NCBI RefSeq assembly: GCF_000373485.1
Contig: NZ_KB891576.1
Location: 620,001-684,000, forward strand
Origin: Dasania marina DSM 21967
GTDB lineage: Bacteria; Pseudomonadota; Gammaproteobacteria; Pseudomonadales; Dasaniaceae
Length of the DNA stretch: 64,000 bases
Direction of reading: 5' to 3'
The translations under genes were made by a program, and so were the position numbers. Positions 48,289-57,349 of the stretch are shown here, one piece after another; position 1 is the stretch's first letter, and each line of letters starts with the position of its first letter. The notes beneath the pieces are model-generated. The model searched no databases and had not been told where the DNA came from. It worked only from the letters and a program-made list of their open reading frames with translations.

Positions 48289-48407
48289 ATTCCAATAAAA
48301 GCGAATTACATCAACGCTCACAAAGCGCTAGGGCTCTAGGCTATCGCCCCGATATTAAAGCATGTGCTAAACCCAAGAACTTATTCTCACAGAAAAATGC
48401 CGATGGG

Positions 48408-48593
48408 CTATTTTAGCTTTTCGTCAACGCTAAGCTCGCGGGCTTCGCTCTCTAACATTACCGGTATGCCGTCGCGAACGGGGTAGGCCAAACCGCTGGC
48501 ACAGCAAATCAATTCATTTTTATCTTTATCGTATTCCACCGGCGCCTTGCTAACAGGGCAAACTAAGATGCTTAATAATTTTTTATCGATCAT
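48408..48593 (-). CDS. Trm112-family small zinc-ribbon-like protein
   Basis: A 61-residue protein matching the Trm112/UPF0434 (YcaR-type) family: [39 protein letters not shown]. In bacteria its partner is uncertain. It lies 9 bases downstream of the M23 peptidase gene and may share its transcript. Confidence 0.93.
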   Translation of the reverse strand: MIDKKLLSILVCPVSKAPVEYDKDKNELICCASGLAYPVRDGIPVMLESEARELSVDEKLK

Positions 48594-48602
48594 TTCTTAC
48601 TC

Positions 48603-49442
48603 TCAATGTAATGGCTGTGGGTTAGCAGCCATGGGCGCGACTAACAACTGCGGGTCTATACGAGATTGATACCAATTCATGCGCCAATCTAAATGCGGGC
48701 CAGTGGCGCGGCCGGTAGCCCCGACTTCGGCGACGATATCACCGGGCTTTACCTCATCACCCACGTTTACCAACACTTTGCTTAAATGCATAAGCGTGGA
48801 AGAAACCCCGTAACCGTGGTCAATAATCAAGGTGCCGCCAGAATAAAACATATCGTCATGTGCCAGAGTAACAACGCCGGGGGCTGGCGTGCTCAGCGGT
48901 GTACCGGTGGGTGCTGCTACATCCACCCCGTAGTGCGGCCGTTTAGGCTCTCCATTATAAACACGCTGGCTGCCAAACACACCCGTAATAGGCCCGGTTA
49001 GCGGCCAAACAAACGGCCCGGCAAAATCCTCACGTTTTTGGATTTCCGCCCGCGCTTGCCGCACCTGCAAACTATCTGCACGAATACGCTTTAAGGCCTG
49101 CGGCGAGGGGCTCATGATTTTTTTGGCTATGCCCTCTATGCGCTGCATCTGATATTCACGTCTAGCAATGCTCAACTTATGATCAAATTGGCTGCCATCA
49201 GGCAGGTTTAGCGACAACGGCATAGTGGCCGGGGCATCTCTATCAAAACCCAAGCTAAACAGGCCCTGCTCACTAACACTGACTTTTTGGCCATCGAGGC
49301 TAATCTCTGTGCCGGGCTGGCCATGGCCTATTACCAAACCGCCTTGCGTGAACGGCCCTTTCAGCGTTATGCCCGCTATCGCCAGCTCATCGGCACATAG
49401 CCATGGCGAAAACATCCATAGTAATAAAAAAACCTTATACAA
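48603..49442 (-). CDS. M23 (LytM-type) metallopeptidase
   Basis: A secreted or periplasmic cell-wall endopeptidase, or a LytM-type activator of amidases. The signal peptide ends near CADEL. The C-terminal LytM domain has the zinc ligands in RPHYGVDVAAPTGTP, MHLSKV and GPHLDWRM, so it appears catalytically complete. The predicted start is TTG at 49442, with AGGGG 5-6 bases upstream. Three exact copies of TAGATACA (49453-49476) abut this ribosome site. Confidence 0.9.
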   Translation of the reverse strand: MYKVFLLLWMFSPWLCADELAIAGITLKGPFTQGGLVIGHGQPGTEISLDGQKVSVSEQGLFSLGFDRDAPATMPLSLNLPDGSQFDHKLSIARREYQMQRIEGIAKKIMSPSPQALKRIRADSLQVRQARAEIQKREDFAGPFVWPLTGPITGVFGSQRVYNGEPKRPHYGVDVAAPTGTPLSTPAPGVVTLAHDDMFYSGGTLIIDHGYGVSSTLMHLSKVLVNVGDEVKPGDIVAEVGATGRATGPHLDWRMNWYQSRIDPQLLVAPMAANPQPLH

Positions 49443-49452
49443 AGCTGACCCC

Positions 49453-49476
49453 TAGATACATAGATACATAGATACA
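49453..49476. repeat. Three tandem copies of TAGATACA
   Basis: An 8-bp perfect tandem repeat directly upstream of the M23 gene's ribosome site. The rest of the 230-base gap up to thrE holds a small AGCGG/CCGCT hairpin near 49486. Confidence 0.8.
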
Positions 49477-49669
49477 CACAAAAAATAGCGGTTAAAGCCG
49501 CTCGCACTAGCACTCATTTCAACACAGGCGAAAACATGAGAGCAAGCGTAAAGCCTGTTATTTAATTAGTCATTGCATTAATAGCTTCGAAGCCAGTGAC
49601 AGCGCTTAGGCTGCACACTAAGATAAAGCTCACTATACCTATAAACCGCCTAGACGCCGGAGAGCCGCC

Positions 49670-50893
49670 GTGCACAACGCCACCTATAAAGAGAAGCGCC
49701 GTTTTATCATTAAACTGGGTAAAAACTTACATAAATACGGCACCCCCACCGATAGGCTAGAAACCCACTTAGACAACACCGCCAAATTATTAGGTATTAA
49801 CGCGGGCTTTATGGTGGCCCCCACCTCTATTACTTTTTTATTTCAACACCCCGATGAGCACCACGATGACAACCACATCGTGCGCGTCAAACCCGGTGAG
49901 TTAGACCTAGGCGCCTTGTCCCGCACCGATGCCGTGGTAGATAAACTGGAAAACGACAGCCTGTCACTGGCAGAAGCCGATCAACAATTAGACGAAATTG
50001 CCCAGAAGCCCAGCCGCTATTCGCCACTGGTTACCCTACTAGCCTTTGCTGCTGGCAGCGCGGCCTTTGCCCTACTCAGCCACGGCAGCTGGCACGACAT
50101 TTACTCTTCGGCCTTAATAGGCACGGTGGTGTTTGCCTTGGTTAGCCTAGCCCAACGCTATGAGCGGGTCGCCTATATGTTAGAGCCACTATGTGCGGTA
50201 ACCGCAGCTTTTTTAATTTGCTGCCTCAACCGCATAGACCCCGCTATCAATGTGCCGCTGGTAATTTTGGCTAGCATTATCGTATTGATTCCCGGCTTAT
50301 CGTTATTGCAAGGTTTGGCCGAGCTATCCGCCAGGCACTTGGTTTCCGGCAGCGCTAGGGTGATGGATGCACTGATGCAAATGTTTAAACTCTATTTTGG
50401 CTCATGGCTGGGCATCGCTTTGGCCTCAGCCTTTTTAGGGCCGCTACAGTTTCAAGCGGTGACGTTTAACACTAGCTGGAGTAACTGGCTAGCCGTGGCC
50501 ACCCTAAGCATTACCCTCACCATTATTTTAAAAGCGCGCAGCAAAGACATACCTTGGATGCTAGCCTCGGGCTGCATAGCCTATGGCGCCAGCCTGTGGG
50601 GTGGTGCTGTGTTTGGCATCGCCCTAGGTGCGTTTATCGGCGCTTTTGCGGTGGGTATTTTTAGCAACCTTTATGCCCGCATGATGAAGTCACCGGCACT
50701 CATCCCCTCACTGCCAGGGCTGGTGGTGCTAGTGCCGGGCTCTAAGATTTTCATTTTGCTAAACCGCGCTATTTCTGGGCAAGAGCAATTTGCCGGCGAT
50801 CAATTAGGGCAACAGGCTTTTTTGGTTTTTATGTCACTAGTGGCGGGGATAATTTTTGCCAACGTGATTACGCCGCCTAAGCGTAGCCTTTAA
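49670..50893 (+). CDS. ThrE-family threonine/serine exporter
   Basis: A 407-residue membrane protein with the DUF1212 N-terminal domain (YGTPTDRLETHLDNTAKLLG, MVAPTSITFLF) joined to a ThrE_2-like C-terminal domain. About ten hydrophobic helices are visible after residue 115. It starts with GTG, preceded by GGAG. Known relatives export threonine and serine. Its 3' part (from about 50402) is repeated at 55434-55929 with only silent differences. Confidence 0.9.
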   Translation: MHNATYKEKRRFIIKLGKNLHKYGTPTDRLETHLDNTAKLLGINAGFMVAPTSITFLFQHPDEHHDDNHIVRVKPGELDLGALSRTDAVVDKLENDSLSLAEADQQLDEIAQKPSRYSPLVTLLAFAAGSAAFALLSHGSWHDIYSSALIGTVVFALVSLAQRYERVAYMLEPLCAVTAAFLICCLNRIDPAINVPLVILASIIVLIPGLSLLQGLAELSARHLVSGSARVMDALMQMFKLYFGSWLGIALASAFLGPLQFQAVTFNTSWSNWLAVATLSITLTIILKARSKDIPWMLASGCIAYGASLWGGAVFGIALGAFIGAFAVGIFSNLYARMMKSPALIPSLPGLVVLVPGSKIFILLNRAISGQEQFAGDQLGQQAFLVFMSLVAGIIFANVITPPKRSL

Positions 50894-51076
50894 GCATCGT
50901 AGCTATAGCTCAAACTTAATCTAAGATAAATATGGATAATGAAACCAACTCAAGTCGTACAGTTGGCTTCGTGCGTGAAGCGAACGTTCAGCAAAAGTAA
51001 AAAACGGATTTAGTCGAGAATTTGAGACGGAAACAACTTAGCTGTATGAAAAATAATCGTTACGACCCCTTTAGCT
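50402..51076 (+). repeat. Copy A of a duplicated segment (thrE 3' half plus downstream DNA)
   Basis: This segment (last 164 codons of thrE plus about 180 bases beyond) reappears at 55434-56160. Over the coding part I count 22 base differences in about 492, all at silent positions. It ends in a 25-base sequence (51049-51073, AAAAATAATCGTTACGACCCC...) that in the second copy is the right-hand inverted repeat. Confidence 0.93.
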
Positions 51077-51127
51077 ATCACCATGGCAGAGTGTCAAATG
51101 AATCGATTTATCTTTCGTTATTTTTCC

Positions 51128-51313
51128 CTAGGGAGGTTTAGCTTGAATAAACGCAGAGGGATTAGTACGTTTTAAATACTGGCTACGGTAATAATAAAAA
51201 TACTTGCGATTAATCGCCTTGTCACGACAAAACGCGGTAATGCTCAGGCCGCTTTGCTGCTGTTCATTGATGAGTACTATCCACTGCTGCTTATCGCATT
51301 TCATAGTCTGCAC
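51128..51313 (-). pseudogene. tnpA: Truncated IS66 TnpA accessory protein
   Basis: The 61-residue fragment (WIVLINEQQQSGLSITAFC, INRKYFYYYRSQYLK, AFIQAKPP) matches the N-terminal half of the IS66 TnpA helix-turn-helix protein. It then hits a TAG, where intact relatives continue for another 40-60 residues. Non-functional remnant. Confidence 0.75.
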
Positions 51314-51384
51314 CTAAATTATTGGAACAGTAGTTTATCGATTACGTGTAGTTACTGGCAGGGTGTGGTTGGTGCGGCGCTTAC
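51128..51384 (-). mobile_element. IS66-family remnant with one terminal end
   Basis: On the minus strand the element opens with GTAAGCGCCGCACCAACC (51384 downwards), which matches the GTAAGCG terminal inverted repeats of IS66 elements, followed by the start of the small accessory gene. The rest of the element (second end, tnpB, tnpC) is missing. Its end lies one base from the stop codon of the next gene. Confidence 0.75.
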
Positions 51385-51385
51385 T

Positions 51386-52264
51386 TTATTTTAAAAGATT
51401 TTGTTTCAAACCTTGGAAGCATGATGCCTCTCGGGGTGTATAGTCACGATTGTTTTGTAATATGTAGCCAGAGGCAAGTAGATTATTAACAGTTGCAGCA
51501 TTAAATATACCTGATAAAGATTCAGCAGTTAGTGATCTGTTAAACTCAATGAGTTTTTTATCTTCTTGCATATCCACAATGTTTATAGGTATGCCATTGC
51601 TGGGGATAAAAGGCACTATAAGATTGAATTTTGATATTAATAACTCTTTAGTGTTGTCTGGCACGATGCAAATATAATTATTCTTAAAGTCAAGCTCTAC
51701 AATTGAAGACGGGTAGACTGTGAAATTAAAGTTCCCCTGCCTATCAAGTTGTTTAATGGTATTGCCGTAAGCGTTGTTTTTTTCGCGCAAGCAGGGCTTG
51801 TTGGTGCAGGCAGACAAATAATCGACAAGTAATTGTTGACTGGGTTCTTCAAGACTAATTAAGGCACTCCACACCTCGCCATCTAGAACAAAGGGTGCGC
51901 TGTATTCAATGTCCAGTTCTATACCTATGGGAACATCTGTTTTTGGTAAATACACAAATTTTGCTTTATTGGTTGATACTTCAAGGCCTGATTTAAAATA
52001 GATCGACCTGGCTATACCAAAGAATAGCCATAAAATTAATATTGAAAATATAAATAATGGAGGGGAGAGGATTTTGACGATTTCTTTAATTGACAGCTTA
52101 GAAAAGAAGAGAAACAATAATATAACAAGAGGGAATCCCGTCCATAATATTAATAATTGATGAAGGTTTCGGTACCCAACCCCTTCTTTTATCAGTAAGG
52201 GAAGTGCAAGCAAAAAAAGTATGCTTATGAAAATGCAAAGTAATGAGTTGGAATGAGCTTTCAT
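51386..52264 (-). CDS. Hypothetical membrane protein
   Basis: A 292-residue protein with about three transmembrane helices in the first 110 residues, then a beta-rich soluble domain of about 180 residues. I recognise no family. It is AT-rich compared with surrounding core genes and follows the VWA gene after a terminator. Its stop codon lies one base from the IS66 end, so the natural C terminus may be lost. Confidence 0.65.
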   Translation of the reverse strand: MKAHSNSLLCIFISILFLLALPLLIKEGVGYRNLHQLLILWTGFPLVILLFLFFSKLSIKEIVKILSPPLFIFSILILWLFFGIARSIYFKSGLEVSTNKAKFVYLPKTDVPIGIELDIEYSAPFVLDGEVWSALISLEEPSQQLLVDYLSACTNKPCLREKNNAYGNTIKQLDRQGNFNFTVYPSSIVELDFKNNYICIVPDNTKELLISKFNLIVPFIPSNGIPINIVDMQEDKKLIEFNRSLTAESLSGIFNAATVNNLLASGYILQNNRDYTPREASCFQGLKQNLLK

Positions 52265-52277
52265 ATCTTATTATCGC

Positions 52278-52320
52278 AAAAAAGTACCATTACTAAATGG
52301 GCCTATTCAGTAATGGTACT
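52278..52320 (-). terminator. Terminator of the Het-C/VWA gene
   Basis: Stem AGTACCATTACT/AGTAATGGTACT with a 14-base loop and six T on the minus strand, directly after the stop of the upstream gene. Confidence 0.88.
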
Positions 52321-52325
52321 CACAA

Positions 52326-54932
52326 TTATTGAGCAAGGCTATTAAAATTACCCCCGCTATCTACAGCTGCGCCTCCTTGATTATGCGGAACAGATACAGA
52401 TACTGTGGATGAACACTGGCCACCTTTACTATCGGATGCTTGTGCGGTAATACGGTAAACTTTGCCATCACCATTGCCTAAGCGCTCAGAGCGTAAATTT
52501 GCGGAGTTCGATTCAACCATGATTGCATCCGGCGAATTATTACCAGGCGCTTCATCCTGAGTGATGCTAGTAATATCATAGGATATTTCATCCCCATCTG
52601 GATCAATAGCACCAGATATCGTGACCTTCTGGTACTTTTTATTTGGTGGCCATAAAATTGCTTTGTCCACATTTAAGTCAGTACAGAGAGGGGGTGAATT
52701 GCTAGGCCCTGTCAATAAAGAAACAGTTGCATTATTTTGAATGTTAGCATCGGTTTTAGATTGTGCCGTTAAACTAACATCAATGGTTGAATAGGGTAAT
52801 GTAGTCTCACTTGCCGAAACAGGAACTTGAACTGTTGTAGAGGATCCGCCTTCAAGCGTAATTATTTCTGATAATATTACACCTGCCTCCGTAGCTGCAA
52901 CCAGCGTGAATGAGTCCTCTGAACTGCCGTGATTAGTGACTTGAAATGTAAGGGTGACACTATCGCCAATTTTTAGGATTTCGAGCCCTTGTGGGGCCTT
53001 CACTTCTACATACGTTGCGCTCGACTCACCAGAAATTAATCGTGAAAATTGATTTCCACCCATGGTTTTACCTGTAGCATAAATCAAAAATGTCTCGGTT
53101 GGGATGGTTACGTCCCCCACGAATTTATCGGCACTTGTATTTGGATTATTCTGATGGGTGTCAATATTGGCTATGAGACTGCCATCAGGGCGACGAAACG
53201 AAAATTGGCTAGAGGAATAATCACCAATCATGTTGGCAAGAATAGTACCTGTGTTACCGGCAATAGGTGTGCCATCTACAGGAAATAAACCTTCATGCCC
53301 AATCCTTCCTTTTAACTCAACAAACTCTAGTGAGTCTAAAAATAGATCTGTTTTAGATTTAACAGCTATTGTTAAGTCGCCGGAGCCAGTAACCTCGATA
53401 GACCAAGAACCGGAAGCAGGATTTACGACGGTATATACAGCTCCAGATGTCAGTTGTGTCTCAGATACATCGGCATCAGAGCCAGTTACTATATTACCAG
53501 ACGGTGACTTTAACTTAATGATGTTTTTATTTTCTATCGACATTGAAAAAGTAATTTCAGATATCGTTTCATCTATTGGAACTGAGTATGAAGTTGGTCC
53601 TCCAGCTAGGGCTGTGCGCAGCGAAAATACAGGGTAAACATTTTTCTTTGCCAAAGGGGCAATCAAATTAAAAATATTAGCTGCTTCTGAGCCGTTGAGG
53701 ATAAATACTTGGCCACCTGTTTTATTCGCAACATCAAAATAGCTCTGATGATAGGGAGAGCACGATCCAAACAAAAGGGGGTAGATTTCTGTATTTTTAC
53801 TATTAGCTAGGGCTGCTACGTTAGATGCAAGCGATCCATCCTTGGGTGCAGCATCAGTAAAAAGAAATAACTTGCTTGTAGTAAGAGCTTTATCCACAGC
53901 CCTTAAGGCTCCAGTCCAAGCCAGTTCAGGGCAGTCTCCACCACCATTCGCGGATAGCGAATTGACAGCGCCCAAGAAGGGTGCTGATTCAGAATATACC
54001 TGTGGAGACCCCACCGCAGGATCATTAAAAGATTGAACAAGGTATTGCCCTGGCTCATCTTCAGTACCAGCAGTGGCGCTAACAATTGCAGACACCTGAC
54101 TTTTCACTGAAGCAATAATTCCACCCATACTGCCGGTATCGTCTATGATGACACCAAGTGTCCCTTTAATATCCATTAAGGTCTTAATGGCATTTATATC
54201 ACTTGCAATTGCAGAGTCATCTAATATTGAATTGACAAAGTTTTGAGTTGCTAGAGTGGCATTGTTGAAAGCAATCGGGTAACCGGCTCGTCCTGGTGAG
54301 TCTTTATTAAGGCCGTCGGGGCAAACTATAGCTAGGCCATGCCGGCACTTACCTGCAGGTATGTTTGTGCAGATGCCCGGGATGTTAAAGTAACCACTTG
54401 TGGGGCCTGTTCCGGGTATTAGTGTGGTTCCAGGGCTGATGATAGACCCTGTGCAAGTCGCTTGGCTGGCCCCAACAGAAGAAACGGTTTCTTCTCCAAA
54501 GTTGGGTATGCCGCTGCCACTCTCAACTGAATTTGTGTGCGAGAAATAGTCTTGTATTGTGTGTAAAGCTTGCCCTAATTGCTGACGTGCTTGCTCACCG
54601 TCAGCACTTGACCCTATTAGAGAATTGATTATGGATTTTTTTAGCCCGACTATACGCGATGTTGCTTGCCCCAGGCTTTCATTGTCCACGTGTAGCTGGG
54701 GAGTTAACTGATGCCAGTCGACGTCTAAATTAGCCTCAATAACTTGCTCGATGGCTCTCTCACTAAACTCTAATAGCTCACCATCTTTATTTCTCGATAT
54801 ACCCTCTAAAGTAGTTTGGGTGATTCCGATGTGGCCATCTTCATTTGTACCAAATGCTGATAACTTAAGGGAAAAAGTGATGAAAACTATAAAAATGAAC
54901 CCGGAATGATATTTTTTAATATAATCCATCAT
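52326..54932 (-). CDS. Secreted Het-C/VWA protein (VWA7-like)
   Basis: An 868-residue secreted protein with a signal peptide. Residues 25-230 resemble a Het-C-type domain (GHIGITQTTLEGI, ALHTIQDYFSHTNSVESG, with conserved His residues). A von Willebrand A domain follows (about 255-430), with metal-site start IDDTGSMGG and FTDAAPKDG. The C-terminal 300 residues hold beta-sandwich modules, including an ILWPPNKKYQKVT region with Ca-type DPDGDEI. The Het-C plus VWA arrangement also occurs in animal VWA7; its bacterial role is not known to me. It is AT-rich and probably horizontally acquired. A CRP-like palindrome lies about 290 bases upstream. Confidence 0.82.
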   Translation of the reverse strand: MMDYIKKYHSGFIFIVFITFSLKLSAFGTNEDGHIGITQTTLEGISRNKDGELLEFSERAIEQVIEANLDVDWHQLTPQLHVDNESLGQATSRIVGLKKSIINSLIGSSADGEQARQQLGQALHTIQDYFSHTNSVESGSGIPNFGEETVSSVGASQATCTGSIISPGTTLIPGTGPTSGYFNIPGICTNIPAGKCRHGLAIVCPDGLNKDSPGRAGYPIAFNNATLATQNFVNSILDDSAIASDINAIKTLMDIKGTLGVIIDDTGSMGGIIASVKSQVSAIVSATAGTEDEPGQYLVQSFNDPAVGSPQVYSESAPFLGAVNSLSANGGGDCPELAWTGALRAVDKALTTSKLFLFTDAAPKDGSLASNVAALANSKNTEIYPLLFGSCSPYHQSYFDVANKTGGQVFILNGSEAANIFNLIAPLAKKNVYPVFSLRTALAGGPTSYSVPIDETISEITFSMSIENKNIIKLKSPSGNIVTGSDADVSETQLTSGAVYTVVNPASGSWSIEVTGSGDLTIAVKSKTDLFLDSLEFVELKGRIGHEGLFPVDGTPIAGNTGTILANMIGDYSSSQFSFRRPDGSLIANIDTHQNNPNTSADKFVGDVTIPTETFLIYATGKTMGGNQFSRLISGESSATYVEVKAPQGLEILKIGDSVTLTFQVTNHGSSEDSFTLVAATEAGVILSEIITLEGGSSTTVQVPVSASETTLPYSTIDVSLTAQSKTDANIQNNATVSLLTGPSNSPPLCTDLNVDKAILWPPNKKYQKVTISGAIDPDGDEISYDITSITQDEAPGNNSPDAIMVESNSANLRSERLGNGDGKVYRITAQASDSKGGQCSSTVSVSVPHNQGGAAVDSGGNFNSLAQ

Positions 54933-55403
54933 ATTGCACCTCCAGTGTGCTTATTAATATATTTTTTAAACTAACCAGAATAATTTGTGGTTATAGCAAT
55001 AAAATATAACCAAATTGATTATTTGAAAAATCAAAACTAATTAATTGAAATGGGCGTTTCTTTGGAGAAAGCTTAAGATGTTAGCGGTATTAAGCTTAGG
55101 GGTAGCATGCATCAAATTTACAAGCTATTTTGGTTGCTCTCTCCATGAGATAAATCGTTATTCCCTTTTTTCCGTCGAGAATGTTATGCCTGTTTATAGA
55201 GTTGTACAATTTGAAATGGGTATATTGTGACATGCGTCACAATTTATAGCTGGGTCGGCTGGTGGCTAGATTTTAGATTGATCTAAATGAATGGCTGGCA
55301 GAGTGATTGAATAGGCAAAGGCAAATAATCCCACAACACTCCCAATATCAAAGATGGTGTACTTGAAGCCCGGGTAATTACTTAGAAATTCTTAATTAAA
55401 GCG
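54933..55403. other. AT-rich gap upstream of the Het-C/VWA gene
   Basis: No convincing gene. The only small frame (55045-55230, plus strand) lacks a ribosome site and family features. The gap contains the CRP-like site listed separately and is bounded by the inverted repeat at 55407. Confidence 0.5.
55225..55242. promoter_or_regulatory. Perfect CRP/Vfr-type binding palindrome
   Basis: TTGTGACATGCGTCACAA matches the TGTGA-N6-TCACA consensus with perfect arms. It lies about 290 bases upstream of the Het-C/VWA start and about 210 bases upstream of the thrE fragment. If functional it would place this accessory gene under cAMP control. Confidence 0.55.
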
Positions 55404-55406
55404 AAT

Positions 55407-56158
55407 TAAAGGGGCCGTAACGATTATTTTTCTTTGGTCATGGCTGGGCATAGCCTTGGCCTCTGCCTTTTTAGGGCCGCTACAGTTTCAGGCTGTGACG
55501 TTTAACACTAGCTGGAGCAACTGGCTAGCCGTAGCAACCCTAAGCATTACCCTCACCATTATTTTAAAAGCGCGCAGCAAAGACATACCTTGGATGCTAG
55601 CCTCGGGCTGCATAGCCTATGGCGCCAGCCTGTGGGGTGGTGCTGTGTTTGGCATCGCCTTAGGTGCGTTTATCGGCGCTTTTGCGGTGGGTATTTTTAG
55701 CAACCTCTATGCCCGCATGATGAAATCACCGGCACTCATCCCCTCCCTACCGGGGCTGGTAGTGTTAGTGCCTGGCTCTAAGATTTTTATTTTGCTAAAC
55801 CGTGCTATTTCTGGGCAAGAGCAATTTGCTGGCGATCAATTAGGGCAACAGGCTTTTTTGGTTTTTATGTCGCTAGTGGCGGGGATTATTTTTGCCAACG
55901 TGATTACGCCGCCTAAGCGTAGCCTTTAAGCATTGTTGTTGTGGCTTGTAACAAACTGCGGCTAGCACAACCTGTAGCATTGTTGGTTGTAACAGCTCAA
56001 ACTTAATCTGAGATAAATTGATATTGAGGCCAACTCAAGTCGTACAATTGGCTTCGTGCATAAGCGGATGCTCAGCAAAAGTAAAAAAACGGATTTAGTC
56101 GAGAATCTGGGACGGCAGGAACATAGCTGTATAAAAAATAATCGTTACGACCCCTTTA
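55407..56158. mobile_element. 752-bp segment flanked by 25-bp inverted repeats, carrying a thrE fragment
   Basis: Left arm 55407-55431 and right arm 56134-56158 match in inverted orientation at 24 of 25 positions (TAAAGGGGYCGTAACGATTATTTTT). Between them lies only the thrE 3' fragment and its downstream DNA; there is no transposase. Copy A next to the intact thrE carries just the right arm. Likely a non-autonomous or one-ended mobile unit that captured neighbouring DNA. No clear target-site duplication is visible. Confidence 0.6.
55434..55929 (+). pseudogene. 3' fragment of a second ThrE exporter gene
   Basis: It encodes the last 164 residues of ThrE, identical to the intact copy at the amino acid level, but has no N-terminal half and no normal start. 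A TTG at 55456 is the only possible start. It should be non-functional as an exporter. Confidence 0.9.
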
Positions 56159-56184
56159 GCGATTAGTCGCGCTTGATTACCTTG

Positions 56185-56664
56185 TTAAAGCTTTGCGCCG
56201 ATACGTGCTAATTTGTCCGGCTCCATGTATGCCTCCCAATCTGTGGAAGGCTTAACTATTACACCGTTTTGCATTTTGTGATTGGTGTAAGACCTTGTTC
56301 GGACACCTTTAGTATCCTTAATAAGCTCCTGCTTTCTAGTATTATCAGGAACGAACATAATACGCTTCTCTTTATCTATTCGTGGCGTAATATCATGAAA
56401 CTGTCCGTTTTCATCCACCCAAACTGCATGAAACTCTGCCTCAGTGAACCGAGCAGCCTTGTCTTGCCAAATTACCCAGCCGAACTGTACAGAACCGCCA
56501 TCTAATTCCTGTTTCTTTATACAATTTATATTGCAGTATTTCTCGACAGCTTCAAACTCAGCCTGCCTCCTCAACTTTAATATTTGTACAGAAGCGTCGT
56601 CCAGCCCCAAGTCTTCGATTAAAGCCTGAATATCAATATCTATTTTCTTCGGAGTCGTATTCAT
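56185..56664 (-). CDS. Integron-cassette protein of unknown function
   Basis: A 159-residue soluble protein (IEDLGLDDASVQILKLRRQA, KYCNINCIKK, FGWVIWQD, EAEFHAVWVDENGQFHDITP). I do not recognise a characterised function; a C-N-x-N-C pair might bind metal. It is a cassette gene: the start lies 9 bases after the recombination sequence GTTAAAGC and its stop codon is inside the complementary GCTTTAAC. The attC site beyond that is cut off by the inverted-repeat segment after about 25 bases. Confidence 0.75.
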   Translation of the reverse strand: MNTTPKKIDIDIQALIEDLGLDDASVQILKLRRQAEFEAVEKYCNINCIKKQELDGGSVQFGWVIWQDKAARFTEAEFHAVWVDENGQFHDITPRIDKEKRIMFVPDNTRKQELIKDTKGVRTRSYTNHKMQNGVIVKPSTDWEAYMEPDKLARIGAKL

Positions 56665-56672
56665 GGTTTATA

Positions 56673-56805
56673 GCTTTAACGCTGCCAACAACGGCAGACT
56701 TGTAGTTGTGATTTTTGTGCAACAATGGCGCAGCCATGCACAAAAAGCGCGACTGCAAGGCTGTCCAAGCCATGAAATGGCTGATATTGCTTGGCCTTGT
56801 TAGGT
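56673..56805 (-). repeat. attC site (133 bp) between two cassettes
   Basis: On the minus strand it runs from ACCTAAC (R'' box, containing the stop codon of the upstream gene) to GTTAAAG (R' box), with inner GGCCAA and TTGGC boxes that can pair. Each cassette's own start box and end box are exact complements (GTTAGGT/ACCTAAC and GTTAAAGC/GCTTTAAC), as expected of recombined circular cassettes. Confidence 0.8.
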
Positions 56806-57345
56806 TTCGAGGTCACGGGACTGAATAATACCATTGCAGACATACAGGCAACTTCTGAATATTTCTTCAGCCTTTTCAAAAAACTCATCATTCAAAACCA
56901 GTTCTTGGTGACCACCGCTATAGTATTTGAGTACATACCCATCATGGTGGTCGTGTATTACCTGACCATGAGCGAATGCATTTCTCCATAGCATTAGCTT
57001 ATTTAGATTCGCCTTTAGCTCTTTAATACCATTGGTATCGAGAAGATTAAACTTCTCGAGCATTCTGGTGAAAGCCTTTCTTTTAAAAGAAAAGTTGAAA
57101 TCTGATGTTCCAACAACCTCATTAATAAAGAAGTTTCGCTTATCTTGGGACTCTTTGAACAAATACTTGCTCATTGCTTCAATAATACGATCTTCGATCG
57201 TAATCATTGCGCCAAGTATTTCAGAGCGGTTCTTCTCGATAATAGGTATATCTTCTGCCGAAGCAGATGGAAAGCCTTTAGCTTTATCTTCACGATCCAA
57301 AACTAATCGAAGTGTAATCGCTTTCGGAAAATTGAACTCTCTCAT
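56800..57345 (-). CDS. Integron-cassette HEPN-like protein with RX4H motif
   Basis: A 181-residue helical protein. Near residue 122 it has WRNAFAHG, that is R-N-A-F-A-H, matching the RX4-6H motif of HEPN ribonucleases found in toxin and abortive-infection systems. The rest is helical with no other named motif. Its start lies directly after GTTAGGT and its stop codon is within the next attC. Function as an RNase or defence protein is inference. Confidence 0.72.
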   Translation of the reverse strand: MREFNFPKAITLRLVLDREDKAKGFPSASAEDIPIIEKNRSEILGAMITIEDRIIEAMSKYLFKESQDKRNFFINEVVGTSDFNFSFKRKAFTRMLEKFNLLDTNGIKELKANLNKLMLWRNAFAHGQVIHDHHDGYVLKYYSGGHQELVLNDEFFEKAEEIFRSCLYVCNGIIQSRDLET

Positions 57346-57349
57346 AAAA

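Noticed and set aside
55045-55230. Small plus-strand open frame of 61 codons
   Set aside because: No ribosome site, no recognisable family, in an AT-rich intergenic stretch; looks like chance.
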